From Streptomyces sp. NRRL S-118 (lineage in GTDB: Bacteria > Actinomycetota > Actinomycetes > Streptomycetales > Streptomycetaceae), in NCBI RefSeq assembly GCF_000716335.1, contig NZ_KL591011.1, forward strand, positions 84,411 through 148,410: a DNA stretch of 64,000 nucleotides, written 5' to 3'. The notes beneath the pieces are model-generated. The model did no database searches. It had not been told where the DNA came from and saw only the letters and a program-made list of their open reading frames with translations. Below, piece after piece: positions 1 through 8,367 of the stretch (position 1 is its first letter; each line of letters starts with the position of its first letter). The position numbers and the translations under genes are program-made.

Positions 1-30
1 GCCGGTGCCGGTGCCGGTGCCGGTGCCGGT
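1..30. repeat. Tandem GCCGGT hexamer, five copies
   Basis: Five exact head-to-tail copies of GCCGGT fill the left edge, just past the gudD stop codon on the far side of that gene. The array may continue outside the window. It lies in non-coding sequence and probably arose by slippage; no function is visible. Confidence 0.8.
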
Positions 31-39
31 GGTCGCGGG

Positions 40-1338
40 CTACCAGCGCGGGACGGGCGGCGTGACCCAGTCCGGGTCCGCCCGGCGCATCGCCGCCGCG
101 TCGTCGCGCTCGCGCAGCGTGCCGTCGTCGTCGAGCCAGCGCCGGTGGAGCGCGGCGAGCCGCTCGCGGTCGAGCTCGACGCCGAGGCCCGGCGCGTCGG
201 AGACGGTGAGGCGGCCGCCGTCGAAGACGTGGCGTGCCGTGAGGACGTCCTCGGTCTGCCAGGGGTAGTGGCTGTCGCACGCGTGGTGGAGCTCCGGGAC
301 GGTCGCGGCGACGTGCGTCATGGCGGCGAGGCTGATGCCCAGGTGGGTGTTGGAGTGCATGGACAGCCCGACCCCGTGGGCGCGGCAGATCGCGGCCAGC
401 TCCCGGGTCCGGTGCAGACCGCCCCAGTAGTGGTGGTCGCAGAGCACCACCTGGACGGCGGCGCGGGCGAAGGCCCCGGCGATCTCGGGGAGCGTCGTCA
501 CGCACATGTTGGTGGCCAGGGGCACGCCGCCGCGGGCGGCCACCTCGGCCATCCGGTCGGTCCCGCTGACCGGGTCCTCCAAGTACTCCAGGAGCCCGCC
601 GAGCTGTCCGACGACGTACAGAGCGGTGTCCACGGACCACGCGCCGTTGGGGTCGAGCCGCAGCGGCCGGCCGGGGAACGCCTCGGCGAGCGCGCGGACG
701 GCGGCGATCTCCAGGTCCGGCTCGAGGACGCCGCCCTTGAGCTTGAACGAGCCGAAGCCGTGCTCGCCGGCGAGGCGCCGCGCCTGGGCGACGATCCCGG
801 CCGGGTCGAGGGCGGCGCCCCAGTCGTCCCGCTCGCCGCCGGCGGGGTGTTCGGCCCAGCGGTGGAACAGGTACGCGCTGTACTCGACGGTGTCACGGAC
901 CTTGCCGCCCAGCAGCGCGTGGACGGGCAGGCCGACGGCCTTGCCGAGCGTGTCGAGGCAGGCGACCTCGAAGGCGGACACGACCGAGAGCCGCAGCTTG
1001 TCGGCGGTGCGGACGCCCCGCAGGCCCGCCGCGTCCACCCCCTCGTCCGGAGTGGGTGAGCCACCGCACACCTGCTCCGCGAGGTGTGCGAGCCCGTTCA
1101 CGTGGCTGACCGGATGACCGGGAAGCGCCCCGGCGATCGTCCGGGCGAGGTCCAGGTACGCCGTGTCGCCGTAGGTCTCGCCGACTCCGGTGACTCCGCC
1201 GCGGGTGACGACCTCCACGATGAGCCGTGGCGTGTAGGGCTGGTGGACGCCCTGGGTGTTGAGGAGGGGCGGGTCGGCGACGAGGAGGGGGGTCAGCCGC
1301 ACGTCCTCGATCAGCAGCGCACTCTGCACAGAATTCAT
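40..1338 (-). CDS. gudD: Glucarate dehydratase (enolase superfamily)
   Basis: Dehydrates D-glucarate (and usually L-idarate) to 5-keto-4-deoxyglucarate in the cytoplasm, the first step of glucarate catabolism. The 432 residues cover the enolase-superfamily capping domain and TIM barrel. Visible family motifs are FKLKGG (the KxK catalytic lysine region), DPNGAW and LEDPV metal-binding segments, and CDSHYPWQ near the C-terminus. The N-terminal LNTQGVHQPYTPRL segment is typical of GudD. The ATG at 1338 has no Shine-Dalgarno sequence. A possible -10 (TAGTGT on the minus strand) sits about 6 nt upstream, so the mRNA may be leaderless. It is divergent from the kinase gene at 1479. No aldolase or glucarate transporter gene is adjacent. 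Confidence 0.93.
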   Translation of the reverse strand: MNSVQSALLIEDVRLTPLLVADPPLLNTQGVHQPYTPRLIVEVVTRGGVTGVGETYGDTAYLDLARTIAGALPGHPVSHVNGLAHLAEQVCGGSPTPDEGVDAAGLRGVRTADKLRLSVVSAFEVACLDTLGKAVGLPVHALLGGKVRDTVEYSAYLFHRWAEHPAGGERDDWGAALDPAGIVAQARRLAGEHGFGSFKLKGGVLEPDLEIAAVRALAEAFPGRPLRLDPNGAWSVDTALYVVGQLGGLLEYLEDPVSGTDRMAEVAARGGVPLATNMCVTTLPEIAGAFARAAVQVVLCDHHYWGGLHRTRELAAICRAHGVGLSMHSNTHLGISLAAMTHVAATVPELHHACDSHYPWQTEDVLTARHVFDGGRLTVSDAPGLGVELDRERLAALHRRWLDDDGTLRERDDAAAMRRADPDWVTPPVPRW

Positions 1339-1412
1339 ACGTGAACACTATTCAGATGGGCGATCAGGGGACCAGGGGCGCGCACACCCTTTCCCGCCCG
1401 GCACTGGACGAC

Positions 1413-1430
1413 ATACCGACTGGTCGGTCA
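1413..1430. promoter_or_regulatory. TetR-type operator, copy A of ATACCGACCGGTCGGTAT
   Basis: Reads ATACCGACTGGTCGGTCA and matches the 18-bp palindromic consensus at 15 of 18 positions, with perfect ACCGAC/GTCGGT arms. It lies 49 bp upstream of the kinase start at 1479. Related copies occur at 6913, 20951 and 28211. The likely ligand is the TetR protein encoded at 3786-4379 (inference). Confidence 0.7.
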
Positions 1431-1478
1431 TGCTGCTCCGTACGACCCGCCAGTCCTTTCGCCCCGGAGGTGCGAACG

Positions 1479-2507
1479 ATGAGCTCAGCCCCGCCGCCAG
1501 GTCTCGATCCCGAGCAGTTGCGCGGCTTCCTCGACCGCGAACGGCCCGGACTGGTGGGCGGACCGCTCAGCGCCCGGATCGTCGAGGGAGGCCGGTCGAA
1601 CCTCACGTACATCGTCACCGACGGCACGTCCCGATGGGTGGTGCGGCGCCCGCCCCTCGGCCATGTGCTGGCCACCGCGCACGACATGAAGCGCGAGCAC
1701 CGGGTGATCAGTGCCCTGCACCCCACCGCCGTGCCGGTCCCCGAACCGGTGGTGCTCTGCGAGGACGAGTCGGTGCTCGGAGCGCCGTTCTACGTCATGG
1801 AGTTCGTGCCGGGCACCCCCTACCGCACGGCGGAGCAGCTCGCCCCGCTGGGTGCCGAGCGCACCCGGGCCGCCGTCCTCGGTCTGGTCGACACGCTGGT
1901 GGACCTCCACGCCGTGGACCCCGAGGCGGTCGGGCTCGGCGACTTCGGGCGCCCCGAGGGGTTCCTGGACCGGCAGTTGCGCCGCTGGGGCAAGCAGCTG
2001 GACGCCTCCCGCAGCCGCGACCTCGCCGGGATCGACGAACTGCACGCCACCCTCGGCCGCCGGCTGCCCGCCTCGCCGGCCGCCACCGTGATCCACGGCG
2101 ACTTCCGCCTGGACAACGCCCTGCTGGGCGAGGACGACCGGGTCAACGCCGTACTGGACTGGGAGATGTCGACCCTCGGCGACCCGCTGACGGACGTGGG
2201 TCTGCTGGCCATGTACAGCGTCCGGCTGGACCTGCCGCACTCCCCCGTCTCCACCACCGCCGCCGCCCCGGGCCACCCCGAGCCCGCCGAGCTGATCGAG
2301 CGGTACGCCGCCCGCTCCGGCCGCGACGTCTCCGCCCTCCCCTGGTACACGGCGTTCGCGTGGTTCAAGCTCGCCGTGATCCTGGAGGGCATCCACTACC
2401 GCTACACCCTCGGGCAGACCGTGGGAGCCGGTTTCGACCGCATCGGCGACCTGGTCCCCGTCTTCATCGAGCACGGCCTGTCCACCCTCCGCAGCAAGGA
2501 AGGCTGA
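1479..2507 (+). CDS. APH-fold phosphotransferase paired with acyl-CoA dehydrogenase (LvaA/ACAD10-11 kinase type)
   Basis: A 342-residue kinase of the aminoglycoside phosphotransferase fold. It shows the catalytic Brenner motif VIHGDFRLDNALL followed by LDWEMSTLGDPLTDVG, which carries the metal-binding DFG-equivalent. In this subfamily the substrate is not an antibiotic. Members next to an acyl-CoA dehydrogenase (LvaA in Pseudomonas, the kinase domains of ACAD10/11) phosphorylate the hydroxyl of 4-hydroxyacyl-CoA so that the partner can eliminate phosphate. The ATG at 1479 was chosen because GGAGG lies at 1466-1470 and the family N-terminus begins here; the frame is open further upstream. The stop is 6 bp before the next gene, so they form an operon behind operator copy A. 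Confidence 0.88.
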   Translation: MSSAPPPGLDPEQLRGFLDRERPGLVGGPLSARIVEGGRSNLTYIVTDGTSRWVVRRPPLGHVLATAHDMKREHRVISALHPTAVPVPEPVVLCEDESVLGAPFYVMEFVPGTPYRTAEQLAPLGAERTRAAVLGLVDTLVDLHAVDPEAVGLGDFGRPEGFLDRQLRRWGKQLDASRSRDLAGIDELHATLGRRLPASPAATVIHGDFRLDNALLGEDDRVNAVLDWEMSTLGDPLTDVGLLAMYSVRLDLPHSPVSTTAAAPGHPEPAELIERYAARSGRDVSALPWYTAFAWFKLAVILEGIHYRYTLGQTVGAGFDRIGDLVPVFIEHGLSTLRSKEG

Positions 2508-2513
2508 CCACCC

Positions 2514-3728
2514 ATGGACTTCGCATTCGACGCGCGCACCGAGGAACTGCGGTCCAGACTGCTCGCCTTCATGGACGAGCACGTGTACCCGGCGGAGGCG
2601 GTGGCGCACGAGCAGCGGACGCGGCTCGCCTCGCCCTGGGACACGCCGGCCGTGGTCGAGGACCTGAAGGCGGAGGCGCGCAGGCAGGGCCTGTGGAACC
2701 TCTTCCTCCCCGACGCCGAGTACGGGGCCGGGCTGACCAACCTCCAGTACGCGCCGCTCGCCGAGATCACCGGCCGCTCGCCGCAGCTGGCGCCGACCGC
2801 GCTGAACTGCGCGGCGCCGGACACCGGCAACATGGAGGTGCTGGCGCAGTTCGGCGACGAGCGGCAGCGGAAGCAGTGGCTGGAGCCGCTGCTCGCCGGG
2901 GAGATCCGCTCCGCCTTCGCGATGACCGAGCCGGAGGTCGCCTCGTCCGACGCGACGAACATCGAGACCCGGATCCGGCGGGACGGTGACGAGTACGTCA
3001 TCGACGGCCGCAAGTGGTACATCTCCGGGGCGATGAACCCGGACTGCACGATCTTCATCGTCATGGGCAAGACCGACCCCGACGGTGAGGACATCCGTCG
3101 CCAGCAGTCGATGATCCTGGTCCCCAGGGACACGCCCGGTGTCGAGGTGCGGCGCGCGATGCAGGTGTACGGGTACGAGGACCACTACCACGGCGGCCAC
3201 GCCGAGGTGGTCTTCGACGGAGCCCGCGTCCCGGCCGCGAACCTGATCGGCGAGGAGGGCGGCGGCTTCGCCATCGCCCAGGCGCGGCTCGGCCCGGGCC
3301 GGATCCACCACTGCATGCGGCTGATCGGCATGGCCGAGCGGGCGATCGAGCTGATGTGCCACCGTGCCGTCTCCCGTACCGCCTTCGGCAAGCCGCTGGC
3401 CGCCCAGGGCCAGGTGCAGGCGTGGATCGCGGACGCGCGGGTGACGGTCGAGCAGCTGCGGCTGCTGGTGCTGAAGACGGCGTGGCTGATGGACACGGTC
3501 GGCAACCGGGGCGCCCACACGGAGATCCAGGCCATCAAGATCGCCACCCCGCGCGCCGTGGTGGACATCATCGACAAGGCCGTCCAGGTGCACGGCGCGG
3601 GCGGTGTGAGCCAGGACTTCCCGCTGGCCGAGCTGTGGGCCGCCGCCCGGACGCTGAAGCTGGCGGACGGCCCGGACGAGGTGCACCAGCGGTCGCTGGC
3701 GCGGCGGGAACTGAAGAAGTACGCGTAG
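2514..3728 (+). CDS. Acyl-CoA dehydrogenase family protein (ACAD10/11-LvaC-like)
   Basis: A flavoprotein of 404 residues with the full acyl-CoA dehydrogenase fold: a helical N-domain, a beta domain (FAMTEPEVASSDATN, the FAD/substrate loop) and a C-terminal helical domain starting near GRIHHCMRLIGMAE. Next to an APH-type kinase, the family precedent is removal of phosphate from a 4-phosphoacyl-CoA to give an enoyl-CoA, rather than simple dehydrogenation. A fatty-acyl dehydrogenase role remains possible. AAGGAAGG ends about 10 nt before the ATG. It is translated with the kinase and followed by a strong hairpin terminator. Confidence 0.9.
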   Translation: MDFAFDARTEELRSRLLAFMDEHVYPAEAVAHEQRTRLASPWDTPAVVEDLKAEARRQGLWNLFLPDAEYGAGLTNLQYAPLAEITGRSPQLAPTALNCAAPDTGNMEVLAQFGDERQRKQWLEPLLAGEIRSAFAMTEPEVASSDATNIETRIRRDGDEYVIDGRKWYISGAMNPDCTIFIVMGKTDPDGEDIRRQQSMILVPRDTPGVEVRRAMQVYGYEDHYHGGHAEVVFDGARVPAANLIGEEGGGFAIAQARLGPGRIHHCMRLIGMAERAIELMCHRAVSRTAFGKPLAAQGQVQAWIADARVTVEQLRLLVLKTAWLMDTVGNRGAHTEIQAIKIATPRAVVDIIDKAVQVHGAGGVSQDFPLAELWAAARTLKLADGPDEVHQRSLARRELKKYA

Positions 3729-3733
3729 GGAAC

Positions 3734-3765
3734 GAGCGCGGACCCCGGGACCGGGGTCCGCGCTC
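3734..3765. terminator. Bidirectional hairpin terminator
   Basis: Perfect 13-bp stem GAGCGCGGACCCC / GGGGTCCGCGCTC with a 6-nt loop. It sits between the convergent acyl-CoA dehydrogenase (ends 3728) and TetR gene (ends 3786). There is no U-tract, as is common in Streptomyces. Confidence 0.8.
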
Positions 3766-3785
3766 CTCGGGCCGTGCGGGCGCCC

Positions 3786-4379
3786 TCAGGGCCGCAGCGC
3801 CCTCAGCAGGAGGTCGGCCAGGTGGTCGGCGACCTGCTGGGGGCTGAGCGGCCCGTCCGGGCGGTACCAGGTCGACAGGTGGTGGACCGAGCCGAAGTGG
3901 TAGTCCACCACCAGGTCCGCCGGGGTGGCGGAGGAGAAGACACCGCCGGCCTGGCCCTCCTCGATGAGCGCCCGGAACCGCTCGTGGTAGCGGCGCCGCT
4001 CGGACCGCACCTGCTTGTTCTTCTCGGGGCTGAGGTGGTGCATGGAGCGGAAGAAGATCGACGCGTCGTCCAGGTTCTCGATGGTGGTGACCACGACGTC
4101 GGCGGCGGCGTCCCGCAGCCGCTCCTCCACCGGCGCGTCGGCGCCCGCGAAGGCGTCCAGCCGCTCCTGCTGGAGCCGCAGGACACGCACGTAGACCTCC
4201 TGGAGGAGGTCCTCCTTGGAGCCGAAGTAGTGGTAGAGGGCGCCCTTGGTGACGCCCGCCGCCTCCACGATCTCCTGCACGGAGGTCCGGTCGTAGCCCT
4301 GCTCCGCGAAGAGCCGGGTGGCGGCGGCCAGCAGCCTCTGGGGGACGGGGGTGCCGTTCCCGTCCGTCGTCCTGGCCAT
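3786..4379 (-). CDS. TetR/AcrR family regulator, last gene of the SDR-ligase operon
   Basis: A 197-residue one-component repressor. An N-terminal TetR helix-turn-helix (residues about 10-57: RLFAEQGYDRTSVQEIVEAAGVTKGALYHYFGSK) precedes an alpha-helical ligand domain. The ATG at 4379 follows GAGAGG at a normal distance and was preferred to an in-frame upstream start at 4466 that lacks support. The gene is 46 bp behind the acyl-CoA ligase and appears co-transcribed with SDR and ligase from the promoter carrying operator copy B. Autoregulation, and binding to the ATACCGACCGGTCGGTAT sites at 1413, 6913, 20951 and 28211, are inferred. The ligand is probably an acyl-CoA. Confidence 0.88.
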   Translation of the reverse strand: MARTTDGNGTPVPQRLLAAATRLFAEQGYDRTSVQEIVEAAGVTKGALYHYFGSKEDLLQEVYVRVLRLQQERLDAFAGADAPVEERLRDAAADVVVTTIENLDDASIFFRSMHHLSPEKNKQVRSERRRYHERFRALIEEGQAGGVFSSATPADLVVDYHFGSVHHLSTWYRPDGPLSPQQVADHLADLLLRALRP

Positions 4380-4425
4380 GTGCCGCCACCTCTCTCGTGT
4401 CTCTCGTGTCCGGATCCGGGCCCTG

Positions 4426-6114
4426 TTACGCGGGGAAACGCAGTTCCCGCCTGAGGATCTTCCCACTTGCCGTCTTGGGGAGCTCCGGCAGGATCTCGAC
4501 CTCGCGGGGATATTTGTACGCCGCCAGGCGCTGCGCGCAGTACGCGGCCAGCTCGTCGGGTCCGGCCGAGGAGCCCGGGCGCAGGCTGACGTACGCCTTG
4601 ACCGTCTCCCCGCGGTACGCGTCGGGGACGCCGACGACGGCCGCCTCGCGGACCGCCGGATGGGTGTGGAGGACGTCCTCGACCTCGCGCGGCCACACCT
4701 TGAATCCGGAGGCGTTGATCATGTCCTTCTTGCGGTCGACCACGTACAGCCAGCCGTCGGCGTCCATGAAGCCGATGTCGCCGGTGCGCAGCTCACCGTC
4801 GGGGAAGGTTTCGGCGGTGGCCTCGGGCAGCCGCCAGTACCCCGGGACGACCTGGGGGCCGCGTACCGCGATCTCACCGGGCTCGCCGAAGGGCACCTCC
4901 CGGCCGGTCTCGTCCAGGATGCGCACCACGGTCTCGGGACCGGGGAGGCCGACGGAGAGGGTGCCGGAGGCGGGGTCGACCGGCGCCTCCTTCTCCGCCG
5001 GGACGGCGGCGCAGGGGGCGGTGCACTCGGTCAGGCCGTAGCCGTTGCGGATGTACGGGCCGAAGCCGGCGCGGAACCTCTCCACCAGGGCGGGGGGCAG
5101 CGGCGCCCCTCCCGAGGAGATCACCTGGAAGGACGCGAAGTGGTCCCGGGTGGCGGAGGGGTGGGCGGCCAGTGCCATGAAGGCGGTGGAGGGGCCCACG
5201 GTGTAGGCGGGGCGGTGCTCGGCGAAGGCGTCGAGGACGACGCCCGCCTCGAAGCGGTGGGTGAGGACGAGGGTGCCCGCGTTGGCGACGCAGGCGGCCA
5301 GTTCGCAGACCATGCCGGTGATGTGGAACAGCGGCGCGAGCGCGAAGTAGGCGGCTCCTTCGGCGATGGGGTGGCCGGTGCGCTGGCGCTCGGCGTTGTA
5401 GGTGATGCCGCCGTGCAGGTTCATGGCGCCCTTGGGGGTGCCGCTGGTGCCGGAGGTGTAGCTGATGAGAGCCACGTCGGCGGCGGCCGGTTCCCGGTCC
5501 GCGGGCGCCGGGTGGCCGGCGCGGGCGACGGCGACCAGGTCCTCCGCGCCGGCGGGCCGCGGGATCCGCTCGAAGCCCAGCACCCGCGTGTCGTCGCGGG
5601 TCTGGAGATCCTTCTCGCAGGCGGTGAGGGCGACGCGGGCGGACGAGGCGGCGGCCGTGTCACGCAGGTACGCCTCCCAGGCCTGGTCCGCGCACACCAG
5701 GACGGTCGCGCCGGAGTCCGTCAGGACGTGCGCGACCTCGGCCGACTTGTACATGGGGTTGAGGGGGACCACGGTGGCGCCCGCCTTCCAGGCGCCGAGC
5801 AGCGCCAGCACGAAGTGCGGGGTGTTCTGGAGCATGATCGCCACCCGGTCGCCGCGCCGGACGCCCCGGGCGGCGAGGAACCCCGCCACCGAGTCGGACA
5901 GCGCGTCGGTCTCGCGGTAGGTGAGGCGCCCGTCGAAGTAGGCGAGTGCGGTGTGCCCGGGCGCACGGGCGACGGCGGCCCGCAGGGCGTGCACGACGGT
6001 CGCGGGCGGCTCCACCGGGGCTCGCTGGGCGTCGCTGAGCTGCGCGAGCCAGGGCTTCGCCGCGTAGACGGACGGGGCGGGCGCCCCGGGGGTCGTGCCG
6101 GGGGTCGCGGTCAC
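4426..6114 (-). CDS. Class I adenylate-forming acyl-CoA synthetase
   Basis: Activates a carboxylic acid to its CoA thioester through an acyl-AMP. The 562 residues contain the P-loop ISYTSGTSGTPKGA (A3), NGYGLTE (A5), GELRTGDIGFMDADGWLYVVDRKKD split over A7/A8, and the C-terminal catalytic lysine in PKTASGKILRRELR (A10). The GTG at 6114 overlaps the SDR stop codon in GTGA, so translation is coupled; a longer in-frame extension would run backwards through the SDR gene and was rejected. Chain-length preference cannot be read from sequence. Context (SDR, acyl-CoA kinase/dehydrogenase regulon) suggests a hydroxylated or medium-chain acid. Confidence 0.92.
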   Translation of the reverse strand: MTATPGTTPGAPAPSVYAAKPWLAQLSDAQRAPVEPPATVVHALRAAVARAPGHTALAYFDGRLTYRETDALSDSVAGFLAARGVRRGDRVAIMLQNTPHFVLALLGAWKAGATVVPLNPMYKSAEVAHVLTDSGATVLVCADQAWEAYLRDTAAASSARVALTACEKDLQTRDDTRVLGFERIPRPAGAEDLVAVARAGHPAPADREPAAADVALISYTSGTSGTPKGAMNLHGGITYNAERQRTGHPIAEGAAYFALAPLFHITGMVCELAACVANAGTLVLTHRFEAGVVLDAFAEHRPAYTVGPSTAFMALAAHPSATRDHFASFQVISSGGAPLPPALVERFRAGFGPYIRNGYGLTECTAPCAAVPAEKEAPVDPASGTLSVGLPGPETVVRILDETGREVPFGEPGEIAVRGPQVVPGYWRLPEATAETFPDGELRTGDIGFMDADGWLYVVDRKKDMINASGFKVWPREVEDVLHTHPAVREAAVVGVPDAYRGETVKAYVSLRPGSSAGPDELAAYCAQRLAAYKYPREVEILPELPKTASGKILRRELRFPA

Positions 6115-6875
6115 TGTCCGGTGCCCTCCCAGGTCTGCTGGATGTGGCTCATACTGTTCAGCCAGCGCTCCGGGTCGCTCGCGCGGGCCCGGTAGTAGCC
6201 GGCGACCTCCCGGTGCGGAAGGATCAGGAACCGGTCGGCCTCGATGCCCGCGAAGAGCGCGTCGGCGACGTCCTCGGGTTCGATGGCGGTGGGGGCGAGG
6301 ACGAGGTCGCCGGCCGAACCCGCGGCGGTGAGCATGTCCGTACGGACGCCCTGCGGGCAGATGGCATGGACCTTCAGGCCGCGGTGGCGGTAGGTCAGGG
6401 AGAGCCATTCGGCGAAGGCGTACGCGCCGTGCTTGGAGACGCTGTACGGGGCGGCGCCGACCATGGTGAGCAGGCCCGCCGCCGAGACGGTGGAGACGAA
6501 GCGGCCGCTGCCGCGCTCCAGCCAGCCGGGCAGCAGGGTGCGGACGGCGCGGACGTGGGCCATCACGTTGACGTCCCAGGCGGCCGCCCAGACCTTCTCG
6601 TCGGCGAAGGCGTCGCCGGGCGAGGCCAGGCCGGCGTTGGCGCAGTAGACGTCCACGGTACCGCCGAGCGCGTCGCGGGCCTCCTCGACGATCGCGGAGG
6701 CGTCGCCCGCGACGGGGATACCGCCGATCTCGTCGGCGACGGCCTTGGTGCGGCCGGGGTCGATGTCGTTGACGACGACGCGGGCGCCCTCCGCGGCGAA
6801 TCTGCGGGCGAGCGCGGCCCCGATGCCGCCCCCCGCACCCGTGACGACGACGTTCGTTCCCTGCACCGTGTCCAT
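6111..6875 (-). CDS. Short-chain dehydrogenase/reductase (SDR)
   Basis: A classical SDR of 254 residues. It has the cofactor motif TGAGGGIG (residues about 12-19), an acidic residue after beta-2 (VVNDIDP) that points to NAD(H), CANAG, and the catalytic Ser...Tyr-x3-Lys (VSAAGLL, then YSVSKHG). It is first in the SDR-ligase-TetR operon and overlaps the ligase by 4 bp. It probably oxidises or reduces a hydroxy/keto group on the acid or CoA ester handled by its neighbours; the substrate is unknown. Operator copy B is 38 bp upstream of the ATG at 6875. Confidence 0.9.
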   Translation of the reverse strand: MDTVQGTNVVVTGAGGGIGAALARRFAAEGARVVVNDIDPGRTKAVADEIGGIPVAGDASAIVEEARDALGGTVDVYCANAGLASPGDAFADEKVWAAAWDVNVMAHVRAVRTLLPGWLERGSGRFVSTVSAAGLLTMVGAAPYSVSKHGAYAFAEWLSLTYRHRGLKVHAICPQGVRTDMLTAAGSAGDLVLAPTAIEPEDVADALFAGIEADRFLILPHREVAGYYRARASDPERWLNSMSHIQQTWEGTGQ

Positions 6876-6912
6876 CAGGATCCGCCTCTCCGGGTGACTG
6901 CGACCGATCGAC

Positions 6913-6930
6913 AGACTAACCGGTCGGTAT
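6913..6930. promoter_or_regulatory. TetR-type operator, copy B
   Basis: Reads AGACTAACCGGTCGGTAT, 15 of 18 matches to ATACCGACCGGTCGGTAT; the right half is perfect. It lies upstream of the SDR-ligase-TetR operon, which is the main reason to assign this motif to the TetR at 3786-4379. Confidence 0.7.
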
Positions 6931-7029
6931 GGAGCGGGGGAAGGCCGTTGCGCCTGCCTCGTTCCCCGGCGCGGGCGGGCGCGCTAGCGTGCGGGAACCG
7001 GGTCGTCGAGCGGTCGCGGAGGTATGCGG

Positions 7030-8274
7030 ATGAGCGTGTCCAGACGGGGTCTGCTGATCGCCGGCGGGACGGCGGGCCTGGCTGCGGCCGGTGCCGCGCC
7101 CGCCGCGCCGCACGACGCGGGCCGCCCCGGCGTGCGAACCGGCTTCGACCGGCTGGTGGCCGACGGGTACGCCGTGCTGGCGGGGCAGCGGGTGGGCGTG
7201 GTCACCAACCCGACCGGCGTCACGGCCGGCGTACGGCACGTCGTCGACGTCATGCACGCCGACGACCGCGTCGACCTGGCGGCGGTCTTCGGCCCGGAGC
7301 ACGGCTTCCGGGGCACGGCACAGGCGGGCGGTTCGGAGGGCCGGTACGACGATCCGGCGACGGGCCTGCCGGTCTACGACACGTACCTCAAGAGCGGGCA
7401 GGCCCTGGCGGACGTCTTCACGGCGTCGGGGGTCGACACGGTGGTGTTCGACATCCAGGACGTGGGCGCGCGGTTCTACACGTACATCTGGACGCTGTAC
7501 GACTGCATGGTGGCGGCCGCGCTGGCCGGGAAGCGCTTCGTGGTGCTGGACCGGCCCAACCCGGTGACCGGACGCGCCGCCCTCGGGCCGGTGCTGGACA
7601 AGGCGTACGCGACCTTCGTCGGACGCGAACCGATCGCGCAGGCGCACGGGATGACGGTGGCGGAGCTGGCGCGGCTGTTCCGGGGCGAGTTCCTGACGCG
7701 GCCGGTGGACCTCGCGGTGGTACGGATGTCGGGGTGGCGGCGCACGGACTTCTTCGACGCGACCGGGCTCCCCTGGGTGCCGCCGAGCCCGAACATGCCG
7801 ACGCCCGACACGGCGCTGGTGTACGCGGGGACGTGCCTGTTCGAGGGGACGAACCTCTCCGAGGGCCGCGGCACGACCCGCCCCTTCGAACTGCTCGGGG
7901 CGGAGGGCGTGGACCGGCGCTGGGCGGAGGCGGCGAACGCGCTGGAGCTGCCGGGGGTCCGCTTCCGGGAGGCGTACTTCACGCCCACGTTCTCGAAGTT
8001 CCAGGGCAGGACGGCCGGCGGGGTGCAGCTGCACGTCCACGACCGGGCGGCGTACGACCCGGTGCGGACGGGGATCGGGCTGCTGGTGACCGCCAAGCGG
8101 GCCTGGAGCGGCTTCGCATGGCGGCCGGACCACTGGATCGACAAGCTGACCGGCTCGGCGAGGGTGCGGACGCTGATCGACGCGGGCGCCGGGACGGAGG
8201 ACGTGGTGGCGGCCTGGGAGGCGGACCTGGCCGCGTTCCGGGCGATGCGGCGGGCGTACCTGCTGTACCGGTAG
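7030..8274 (+). CDS. namZ: DUF1343 exo-beta-N-acetylmuramidase (NamZ/YbbC family, GH171)
   Basis: A secreted protein of 414 residues. NamZ enzymes release terminal N-acetylmuramic acid from peptidoglycan fragments outside the cytoplasm, for recycling or scavenging. The N-terminus SRRGLLIAGGTAGLAAAG is a Tat-like signal. Family landmarks are VGVVTNPTGV, FGPEHGFRG, the FDIQDVGARFYTYIW catalytic region, LDRPNP, PSPNMPT and FEGTNLSEGRGTT. Two ATGs compete (7024 and 7030); the GGAGGT at 7018-7023 is best spaced for 7030. It is a single gene with no muropeptide transporter nearby. Confidence 0.9.
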   Translation: MSVSRRGLLIAGGTAGLAAAGAAPAAPHDAGRPGVRTGFDRLVADGYAVLAGQRVGVVTNPTGVTAGVRHVVDVMHADDRVDLAAVFGPEHGFRGTAQAGGSEGRYDDPATGLPVYDTYLKSGQALADVFTASGVDTVVFDIQDVGARFYTYIWTLYDCMVAAALAGKRFVVLDRPNPVTGRAALGPVLDKAYATFVGREPIAQAHGMTVAELARLFRGEFLTRPVDLAVVRMSGWRRTDFFDATGLPWVPPSPNMPTPDTALVYAGTCLFEGTNLSEGRGTTRPFELLGAEGVDRRWAEAANALELPGVRFREAYFTPTFSKFQGRTAGGVQLHVHDRAAYDPVRTGIGLLVTAKRAWSGFAWRPDHWIDKLTGSARVRTLIDAGAGTEDVVAAWEADLAAFRAMRRAYLLYR

Positions 8275-8367
8275 GGCGGCCGGACTCCGCGCCGCCACGG
8301 GCCTTTCCGTTCCCCCGCCGCGGCGGGATGCTGGGCGGGCAGTGGTCCTCGGAGCGGAGGGGCGGGC

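Noticed and set aside
1485..3686. Long minus-strand open frame (733 codons)
   Set aside because: It is antisense to the well-supported kinase and acyl-CoA dehydrogenase genes and has low-complexity composition.
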